Source: an uncultured Atopobiaceae bacterium (GTDB lineage Bacteria > Actinomycetota > Coriobacteriia > Coriobacteriales > Atopobiaceae). From it: DNA of 19,134 nucleotides. The DNA lies in the NCBI GenBank assembly GCA_900770865.1, contig CAAGLU010000151.1:1-19134 (forward strand), in the 5' to 3' direction. The notes beneath the pieces were generated by a model. That model worked only from the letters and a program-made list of their open reading frames with translations. It did not search any database and was not told the origin of the DNA. The position numbers and the translations under genes are program-made. Positions 14,567 through 19,134 of this stretch are shown here, piece by piece (the stretch's first letter is position 1; each line of letters begins with the position of its first letter).

Positions 14567-14595
14567 GCGCTGGAGCGCCCAGCCGTCACGGCTGG
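14567..14595 (-). promoter_or_regulatory. Two adjacent hairpins over the ligase stop codon
   Basis: CCAGCCGT (14579-14586) and ACGGCTGG (14588-14595) form an 8-bp palindrome around one base and include the stop codon of the ATP-grasp gene. Next to it GCGCT (14567-14571) and AGCGC (14574-14578) form a second stem. Both lie just upstream of the uvrC ribosome site on the transcript. No U-run follows, so they more likely affect mRNA stability or uvrC translation than act as a terminator. Confidence 0.55.
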
Positions 14596-15848
14596 TCCGG
14601 CTCGGGGAGGTAGCGCTTGAACTTCGAGACCTGGTGCTCAAAGTTGACCCGCGCCCAGAAGCGCTGGGAGAAGGAGTCCTCGGGCCAGTCGAGCGCAAAG
14701 CTCGCGGTGTGGTTGTCATAGGCGGCAAGCACACGATCCTTCACCGGCACGTTGGGCATGCACCGCTCGATCACTGCCTTGGGAACGCCCACGTAGGCCC
14801 AGTCACCCTTGGGCTCCACGGGCACCGGGCTCACGCCGAGAACGGCGTCTTCCGCCTGGATCCGGGCGTAATTGATGCCCGAGAGGAGCACGAGCCACGA
14901 GCTGCGGCCGGGACGGGCGTTGACCTCGAGGAAGCGGTAGCTGCCGTCGCGCGCGTCGTACTTGGCGTCAAAGCAGCACATGCCGTGGTAGCCCACCTTC
15001 TTGAGGAAGCGCGCTGCCGAGGAGGTCATCTCCTCGTTTGGCTCGGGGACAATGGCGACGGCATTGCCAATGGCGCTGGGGTGGTGGTCCTCGAGGCCCA
15101 CGTGGCAGCAGACCGTAAAGACCGGGTTGGAGCCCTTGTCGACGTAGCAGTAGAGGGCGTACATGTGGGAGTCGCCACCCGGCACAAACTCCTGCACAAT
15201 GAGGCTGTCGTCGTAGCAGGAGTCCTGGAGCGCCGTGTAGACTCGGCGCAGCTCCTCCGGTGTCTGGATGACGAAGACCTTCTTCTTGCCCTCGAACTCG
15301 GCGTAGTGGTAGTGGGCCGAGTTGGACGGCTTGGCCACCAGCGGGTAGGTGAAGCCCTCATCGTTGGCAACGGCGCCCTTGAGCGAGCAGTCGAGGAAGC
15401 GCGTCTTGGGGTAGGCCATGCCCACCTGCTCGCACACCTCGTAGAAGTTCTGCTTCTGCGTGACAAAATCGAGCACGTCAAAGTCCACGACAGGCGTGTA
15501 GTACCAGCGCTCGAGCTCCGGCTTGTGCTTAGAGACGATACGCGCGTAGAAGTCGCCGCAGGTCACGAGGAAGGGCACCCGCCCCTCAACGCAGAGCTGG
15601 TCGCCCACGCGCTTGAGCAGCGGGATGAGGACCTCCTCAGAGTCGACGCCCTCCTCCACGTGGTAGTCGGCAAACTTGGTACGCGAGATGGACTTGATGT
15701 CCGAACCCGCGTAGATGATCGAGCGAACGTGGTAGGCCTCCCAGAAGGCGCGGACATACGCGTAGCAGGAATAGTCTGCCCCCAAGATGACCGGCTGAAT
15801 CTTCTTGGCAAGTTCGTCTCTGTCTGTGACCTTGGGCCTCTGCGCCAT
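14586..15848 (-). CDS. ATP-grasp ligase, resembling peptidoglycan D-aspartate ligase (Asl)
   Basis: This 420-aa carboxylate-amine ligase has an ATP-grasp fold. Visible blocks are ILGADYSCYAYVRAF (21-35), TCGDFYARIVSKHKPEL (96-112), FYEVCEQVGMAYPKT (135-149), VAKPSNS (171-177, ATP-binding lysine 173), EFEGKKK (184-190), IVQEFVPGGDSHM (217-229) and DAKYD...FLEVNARPGRSS (294-317, metal-binding acidic/Asn residues). From memory these match the enterococcal D-aspartate ligase family, which adds beta-linked D-Asp to the diamino acid of the stem peptide to build the cross-bridge. The exact substrate here is inferred. The ATG at 15848 is preceded by GGAGGT. It lies 23 nt after hisE and 37 nt before uvrC, an odd place for a wall gene. 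Confidence 0.75.
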   Translation of the reverse strand: MAQRPKVTDRDELAKKIQPVILGADYSCYAYVRAFWEAYHVRSIIYAGSDIKSISRTKFADYHVEEGVDSEEVLIPLLKRVGDQLCVEGRVPFLVTCGDFYARIVSKHKPELERWYYTPVVDFDVLDFVTQKQNFYEVCEQVGMAYPKTRFLDCSLKGAVANDEGFTYPLVAKPSNSAHYHYAEFEGKKKVFVIQTPEELRRVYTALQDSCYDDSLIVQEFVPGGDSHMYALYCYVDKGSNPVFTVCCHVGLEDHHPSAIGNAVAIVPEPNEEMTSSAARFLKKVGYHGMCCFDAKYDARDGSYRFLEVNARPGRSSWLVLLSGINYARIQAEDAVLGVSPVPVEPKGDWAYVGVPKAVIERCMPNVPVKDRVLAAYDNHTASFALDWPEDSFSQRFWARVNFEHQVSKFKRYLPEPDQP

Positions 15849-15871
15849 GCTTGGGTTACCTCCGGTTCTGC

Positions 15872-16195
15872 CTACTTGCGGCGGGCGTCAAGCTCGCCGG
15901 CAAGCTCGTTAAGGGTGATGCCGTACTTCTCGGCAACCACGAGCATGTGGTAAAGAAGGTCGCCCATCTCGTAGCGGATGTGGTCGTGGTCCTCGTCCTT
16001 GCAGGCCATGATGATCTCCGAGGACTCCTCGGCGAGCTTGGAGAGCAGCTTGTCGCCCTTCTCTGGCGTGAGGAGGCGCGCCGTGTAGGACTCCTCCGGG
16101 GACGCCGAGGTGGCGCGCTCGTGGATGACGGCGGCAAGCCCCTCCAGGGTCTCCCCGATGTTTCCGTCCTTCACGTTTGCGGTTCTGACGCCCAT
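15872..16195 (-). CDS. hisE: Phosphoribosyl-ATP pyrophosphatase
   Basis: HisE hydrolyses phosphoribosyl-ATP to phosphoribosyl-AMP, the second step of histidine synthesis. The 107-aa product is MazG-like and all-helical. The metal-binding signature is LAEESSEII (Glu56, Glu57, Glu60) followed by YEMGDLLYHMLV (Glu76, Asp79). I chose the ATG at 16195 because AAAGGAG precedes it with 5-nt spacing; a TTG nine codons upstream has no such site. It is separate from hisI (not fused as in enterobacteria), which lies 95 nt upstream, a gap in which I see no clear promoter. Confidence 0.93.
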   Translation of the reverse strand: MGVRTANVKDGNIGETLEGLAAVIHERATSASPEESYTARLLTPEKGDKLLSKLAEESSEIIMACKDEDHDHIRYEMGDLLYHMLVVAEKYGITLNELAGELDARRK

Positions 16196-16290
16196 CTGTT
16201 CTCCTTTGTTTCGTGCGAGCAACTTATCTAGTGTACGGCAAGGGCGCCCGCGGAATGTGCAGGCAACGTAGCGCTTGGGGGCATGGAGGC

Positions 16291-16674
16291 TCAGGCGAGA
16301 GGAACCTCGCGGAAGAAGCAGCTGCGGTGCCCTGTGTGGCAGGCGGGACCAGGCGAGTCGACCACGTAGATGAGGGTGTCAGCGTCGCAGTCCACAAGGA
16401 TGCGGCGCACCTGCTGCATGTTTCCGCTGGTGGCGCCCTTGTTCCAGAGCTCCTTGCGCGAACGCGACCAGAACCAGCTGGTGCGCGTCTTGATGGTGAG
16501 GTCCAGGGCCTCGCGGTTGGCCCAGGCGACCATGAGCACCTCGCCTGTGCCCACCTGCTGCACGACCACGGGCACGAGGCCGTGGGCGTCGAAGCTCACG
16601 CAGCCGGGAAAGTCGTCACAGGGCTGCGTGGACTCGCCGGCGTAGGCGGGCGAGACGGACGACGCATCAAGCAT
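16291..16674 (-). CDS. hisI: Phosphoribosyl-AMP cyclohydrolase
   Basis: HisI opens the adenine ring of phosphoribosyl-AMP, the third step of histidine synthesis, and works as a zinc- and magnesium-dependent dimer. The 127-aa product carries the family signature WSRSRKELWNKGATSGN (69-85), the metal site VDCDADTL (Asp95, Cys96, Asp97, Asp99) and the zinc cysteines Cys112 and Cys119 in ACHTGHRSCFFRE. The N-terminal 20 residues vary in the family. The ATG at 16674 is preceded by AAGGAG. hisF ends 40 nt upstream, so they are co-transcribed. Confidence 0.95.
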   Translation of the reverse strand: MLDASSVSPAYAGESTQPCDDFPGCVSFDAHGLVPVVVQQVGTGEVLMVAWANREALDLTIKTRTSWFWSRSRKELWNKGATSGNMQQVRRILVDCDADTLIYVVDSPGPACHTGHRSCFFREVPLA

Positions 16675-16714
16675 GGTTCTAGCTCCTTCTCTAATGGTGG
16701 CTGTGGGCGCTGGC

Positions 16715-17482
16715 CTAGAAGTCGAGCCTTACCGGGATGCCCTGGCTCGCCATGTACTCCTTCACCTGACGCACCGTGTACGTGCCAAAGTGAAAGACGC
16801 TTGCGGCGAGAACGGCGTCGGCCTCGCCCTCGATGATGCCCTCGGCAAAGTGCTCGAGCGTGCCCACGCCGCCCGAAGCAATGACGGGAATGCTCACCGC
16901 GCGCGAGACGGCACGCGTGAGCGGGATGTCGAAGCCGTCCTTAGTGCCGTCGCGGTCCATGCTCGTGAGGAGAATCTCTCCGGCACCGCGGCGTGCGGCC
17001 TCCTCGGCCCACTCGACGGCGTCGATGCCCGTGGGAATGCGGCCGCCAGCAAGGTAGACCTCCCACTTGTCGCCCGGCCCCACCTGCTTGGCATCGATGG
17101 CCACGACCACGGCCTGGCTGCCAAAGGCGCTGGCAGCGCGCGTGATGAGGGTGGGGTCGCGCACGGCTGCCGAGTTGATGGAGACCTTGTCGGCGCCCGC
17201 CGAGACCATCACGCGGCAGCCCTCGACGTCGCGGAAGCCGCCGCCCACGGTATAGGGAATGTGCAGCTGGCTTGCCGCGCGCGAGGCCAGGTCCACCGTA
17301 GTGGAGCGATCGTCCGAGGTCGCAGTGATGTCGAGGAAGACAACCTCGTCCGCGCCCTCGCGGTCGTACTTGGCGGCAAGCTCCACGGGGTCGCCGGCGT
17401 CGCGTAGGTCGACGAAGTTGACGCCCTTAACGACGCGGCCGTCCTTGACGTCCAGGCAGGGGATGACCCTCTTTGTCAGCAT
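16715..17482 (-). CDS. hisF: Imidazole glycerol phosphate synthase cyclase subunit HisF
   Basis: HisF uses ammonia supplied by HisH to turn PRFAR into imidazole glycerol phosphate and AICAR. It is a 255-aa (beta/alpha)8 barrel. Catalytic Asp11 (VIPCLDVKDGRVVKG) and Asp130 (VVVAIDAK) are both present. Phosphate-binding sites are seen in VGGGFRDVEG (79-88), GADKVSINS and VIASGGVGTLEHF. The ATG at 17482 matches the universal N-terminus MLTKRVIPCLD; AAGGGAAGT upstream is a moderate ribosome site. The frame stays open to 17524 but that runs into the inverted repeat 17504-17595. In place of the usual tight hisA-hisF junction, 351 bp of structured sequence lie upstream. Confidence 0.97.
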   Translation of the reverse strand: MLTKRVIPCLDVKDGRVVKGVNFVDLRDAGDPVELAAKYDREGADEVVFLDITATSDDRSTTVDLASRAASQLHIPYTVGGGFRDVEGCRVMVSAGADKVSINSAAVRDPTLITRAASAFGSQAVVVAIDAKQVGPGDKWEVYLAGGRIPTGIDAVEWAEEAARRGAGEILLTSMDRDGTKDGFDIPLTRAVSRAVSIPVIASGGVGTLEHFAEGIIEGEADAVLAASVFHFGTYTVRQVKEYMASQGIPVRLDF

Positions 17483-17503
17483 GGTTACTTCCCTTCGGTG
17501 GGG

Positions 17504-17595
17504 GCCCTTTCGCGCCTCTCTCAAAGTTCGGCGCTCGCCGCCTCTGGGGCGGCTCGCTCGCTTCGCGACTCACTTTGCGAGAGGCGCGAAAGGGC
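17504..17595. repeat. Large inverted-repeat element 1 (core on minus strand)
   Basis: Outer arms 17504-17520 and 17579-17595 are perfect 17-bp reverse complements (GCCCTTTCGCGCCTCTC on the left). After one mismatch, six more pairs follow (CAAAGT 17522-17527 with ACTTTG 17572-17577). Inside is a core with GCCGCC (17537-17542) and GGCGGC (17548-17553). Read on the minus strand, this core contains AGCGAGCGAGCCGCC and AGGCGGCGAGCGC, both also found in element 2. The element ends 21 bp before the hisF start. No U-run follows on the minus strand. Confidence 0.92.
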
Positions 17596-17608
17596 TATTA
17601 CACGAAAC

Positions 17609-17618
17609 TAACGCGTTA
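17609..17618. promoter_or_regulatory. TAACGCGTTA palindrome
   Basis: This perfect 10-bp palindrome lies in the short AT-richer stretch between element 1 and the middle hairpin. It may be part of an operator or promoter for hisF, but no -35/-10 pair is convincing. No known regulator consensus is recognised. Confidence 0.25.
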
Positions 17619-17620
17619 AG

Positions 17621-17663
17621 AGGGTCATCCCCTGACTGGAGCCTGGGACCAGGGCCTGACCTT
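17621..17663. repeat. Middle stem-loop between the two inverted-repeat elements
   Basis: GGTCA (17623-17627) pairs with TGACC (17657-17661). After a 2x2 internal loop, CCCTG (17630-17634) pairs with CAGGG (17650-17654). An outer A-U and G-U pair extend the base of the stem. It is followed (plus strand) or preceded (minus strand) by the CAAAAGAA tandem. It is not a terminator on either strand because no U-run follows. Confidence 0.6.
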
Positions 17664-17664
17664 C

Positions 17665-17680
17665 CAAAAGAACAAAAGAA
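17665..17680. repeat. Tandem CAAAAGAA octamer
   Basis: Two perfect copies of CAAAAGAA lie at 17665-17672 and 17673-17680, followed by the related CAGAAG. On the transcribed strand this reads TTCTTTTG twice, a pyrimidine-rich stretch that would be single-stranded just before the middle stem-loop. Confidence 0.6.
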
Positions 17681-17734
17681 CAGAAGCCAAGCGACGTTGC
17701 GCGAGGGCGCACTGCCTGCGCGTGGCCGTTTCGA

Positions 17735-17824
17735 GGTCTGCCGGCCTTCCTGCTAGGCGAATCGCGCAGCGAGCGAGCCGCCAAAGGCGGCGAGCGCTGA
17801 GCCGGGCAGGAGGGCCGGCAGACC
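17735..17824. repeat. Large inverted-repeat element 2 (core on plus strand)
   Basis: Outer arms 17735-17753 and 17806-17824 are 19-bp reverse complements with one mismatch (left arm GGTCTGCCGGCCTTCCTGC). The interior holds AGCGAGCGAGCCGCC, a 3-4 nt loop, and AGGCGGCGAGCGC, the same core as element 1 but in the opposite orientation and with unrelated arms. The inner stem is GCCGCC (17777-17782) with GGCGGC (17786-17791). It begins 9 bp after the hisA stop. No U-run follows on the minus strand. Confidence 0.92.
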
Positions 17825-17833
17825 CCCCACTGT

Positions 17834-18568
17834 CTATCCGCACGCAGTGAGAGCGTCCTCGAGCGTGAGCGCGCCCTCGTACAACGCGCGCCCCGTTATG
17901 CAGCCCTCGACCACCTGCGGGCCCAGCGCTGCGAGTGCACGCACGTCATCCACGCTGGCAATCCCGCCCGAGGCCACCACGGGAAAGCCCGCGACCTCGG
18001 CGATATGCCTGTAGGCCGCGGGGTCGACGCCCGTCTGCATGCCGTCTCGCGCGATGTCAGTGAAGACGAGGTGGCGAAAGCCCATCTCCGCAAGGCTGGA
18101 GACAAGGTCATCCGCCGCAAGTGAGCCGCCCTCGCGCCAGCCGTTCACGCGCACTACGCCGTCCTTCGCAGCGACGTCTGCCACCGCCATGTCGCCAAAC
18201 TCGCTCGCTGCCTGACGAGCGAATGCGGGATCGCGCACGAGCGCAGTGCCAATGGCGATGCGCCGCACGCCCAGCCCCGCAAGTCGGCGCATGGCCTCGA
18301 TGGAGCGCACGCCGCCGCCGGCATCGACCGAGAGGCCGTCGACCTGGCAGATGGCGCGTATCGCTTGGGCGTTGGCCTCGCGGGCTGCCTCGTCCTCGCC
18401 AAGCGCGCTCGAGAGGTCAACCACGTGCACCCAGCTGGCGCCGCAGGCGAGAAAGTCTCGCGCCACGGAGGCCGGGTCGTTCGAGTAGACGTCCATACGC
18501 GAGCGGTCGCCGTTCGCGAGGCGCACCACACGGCCGCCAACCAGGTCGATTGCCGGGAAGAGGATCAT
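17834..18568 (-). CDS. hisA: Phosphoribosylformimino-AICAR phosphate isomerase HisA (possibly PriA-like)
   Basis: HisA carries out the Amadori isomerisation of ProFAR to PRFAR in histidine synthesis; in some actinobacteria the homologue PriA also does the TrpF reaction. The 244-aa (beta/alpha)8 barrel has catalytic Asp8 (LFPAIDLVGGRVVRL) and Asp131 (VADVAAKDG), with VDAGGGVRS (81-89), FTDIARDGMQTG and VVASGGIAS for phosphate binding. The usual VDLDGA block reads VDLSSA here. The ATG at 18568 overlaps the hisH stop as ATGA. I cannot decide between HisA and PriA from motifs alone. The gene is followed after 9 bp by inverted-repeat element 2. Confidence 0.95.
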   Translation of the reverse strand: MILFPAIDLVGGRVVRLANGDRSRMDVYSNDPASVARDFLACGASWVHVVDLSSALGEDEAAREANAQAIRAICQVDGLSVDAGGGVRSIEAMRRLAGLGVRRIAIGTALVRDPAFARQAASEFGDMAVADVAAKDGVVRVNGWREGGSLAADDLVSSLAEMGFRHLVFTDIARDGMQTGVDPAAYRHIAEVAGFPVVASGGIASVDDVRALAALGPQVVEGCITGRALYEGALTLEDALTACG

Positions 18569-19134
18569 CTGATGCCTCCCGCTCGCACGATGTCCACAAA
18601 GTTGGAGAGCACCACCAGGCCGGTTGCCGAGGACTTCTCGGGATGGAACTGCACACCAAAGACCGCGCCCTGCGCGATGGCAGAGCCAAAGCTGCGCGCG
18701 TAGTGCGTGCGGGCGGCAACCAGCGCGGGATCGACGTCGTCCGCGAGGGCATAGGAGTGCGTGAAGTAGAAGTTCGCGCCGGAGGGGACGCCGCGCAGAA
18801 GGCGGGAGCTCTCGCCCACCGCGGTGGGATAGACCTGGTCCCACCCCACGTGCGGCACCTTGAGCCTCCCCGAGCGCAGCCGCGTGACAGAACCGGGAAA
18901 GTAGCCCAGGCCGGCGACCCAGCGGTCATCGCCTGCCGTACCGGCGGCGACGGGCTCTTCGTTCTCGTGGGGAACGCCCCTCTCGCCCGAGCGCTCCTCG
19001 CCGCGCGCAAAGAGGAGCTGGAGCCCCAGGCAGATGCCCAGGAAGGGAACGCCGCGGTCAAGCGCGTCGAGGATTGCCTCGCCCTGGCCGGAGGCGTTCA
19101 CGTACTCCATGGCGCTCTCGAAGCTCCCCACGCC
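18565..19134 (-). CDS. hisH: Imidazole glycerol phosphate synthase glutaminase subunit HisH (partial, 5' end outside window)
   Basis: HisH is the class I glutamine amidotransferase that feeds ammonia to HisF. The visible 189 residues start in the conserved GVGSFESAM loop, so the true start lies a little beyond the window; the GTG at 19131 is the Val of this motif, not a start. The nucleophile is Cys in VPFLGICLGLQLLF and the His-Glu pair is in GVQFHPEKSS, so the triad is complete. A polar insert of about 25 residues (GEERSGERG...AAGTAGDD) separates the nucleophile region from AGLGYFPG. The stop overlaps the hisA start by 4 nt. Confidence 0.95.
   Translation of the reverse strand, partial: GVGSFESAMEYVNASGQGEAILDALDRGVPFLGICLGLQLLFARGEERSGERGVPHENEEPVAAGTAGDDRWVAGLGYFPGSVTRLRSGRLKVPHVGWDQVYPTAVGESSRLLRGVPSGANFYFTHSYALADDVDPALVAARTHYARSFGSAIAQGAVFGVQFHPEKSSATGLVVLSNFVDIVRAGGIR

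Noticed and set aside
17504..17824. Elements 1 and 2 as ordinary intrinsic terminators of hisA or hisF leader
   Set aside because: Neither stem is followed by a U-run on the minus strand, and the stems are much longer than usual, with a shared core in opposite orientations.
17483..17833. T-box, histidine leader peptide or tRNA in the his gap
   Set aside because: No T-box AGGGTGGNACCGCG-like sequence, run of His codons in a short frame, or cloverleaf with GGTTCRA arm was found on either strand.
19129..19131. GTG at 19131 as the hisH start
   Set aside because: It is the Val of the conserved PGVGSF loop of class I amidotransferases; the frame stays open to the window edge, so the gene is partial.

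Overview
The window is high-GC bacterial chromosome, and every gene I accept lies on the minus strand, so transcription runs from high to low coordinates. The backbone uvrC ... rapZ-whiA-gap-pgk-tpiA-secG is the classical actinobacterial cluster. Combined with the compact his genes, a D-aspartate-ligase-like ATP-grasp enzyme and the codon style, this points to an actinobacterium, most likely class Coriobacteriia (Olsenella/Atopobium type). That placement is inferred from gene content, not from a search.

Layout in transcription order. (1) 19134-17834: hisH (cut by the window edge) and hisA, overlapping by ATGA. (2) 17833-17483: a 350-bp gene-free gap that splits the his genes and is packed with stem-loops. 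Its two large inverted-repeat elements share a core but have unrelated self-complementary arms. (3) 17482-15872: hisF, hisI, hisE. (4) 15848-14586: an ATP-grasp D-aspartate ligase-like gene, then uvrC (14548-12569), nanE (12513-11824) and a Gfo/Idh/MocA oxidoreductase (11765-10671), closely spaced and probably co-transcribed. (5) 10670-9802: about 870 bp without a credible gene, holding a degenerate 61-bp tandem repeat, a G-quadruplex motif and several inverted repeats. (6) 9801-7897: rapZ and whiA, 3 nt apart, with the usual yvcK/glmR gene missing between them. (7) 7671-4153: gap, pgk, tpiA and secG, with intrinsic terminators after gap, tpiA and secG. (8) 3857-1: an oligopeptide/dipeptide ABC importer (lipoprotein, two permeases, and the first codons of what is probably the ATPase).

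Functionally the window combines late histidine synthesis (HisH/HisF glutaminase-cyclase, HisA, HisI, HisE), wall-precursor and amino-sugar enzymes (Asl-like ligase, NanE, and RapZ, whose relatives act in amino-sugar control), nucleotide excision repair (UvrC), cell-division control (WhiA), lower glycolysis (Gap, Pgk, Tpi), protein export (SecG) and peptide uptake. Most genes are ordinary housekeeping. The unusual material is in the two structured gene-free intervals (17483-17833 and 9802-10670). No transposase, integrase, CRISPR array, tRNA or rRNA was found.
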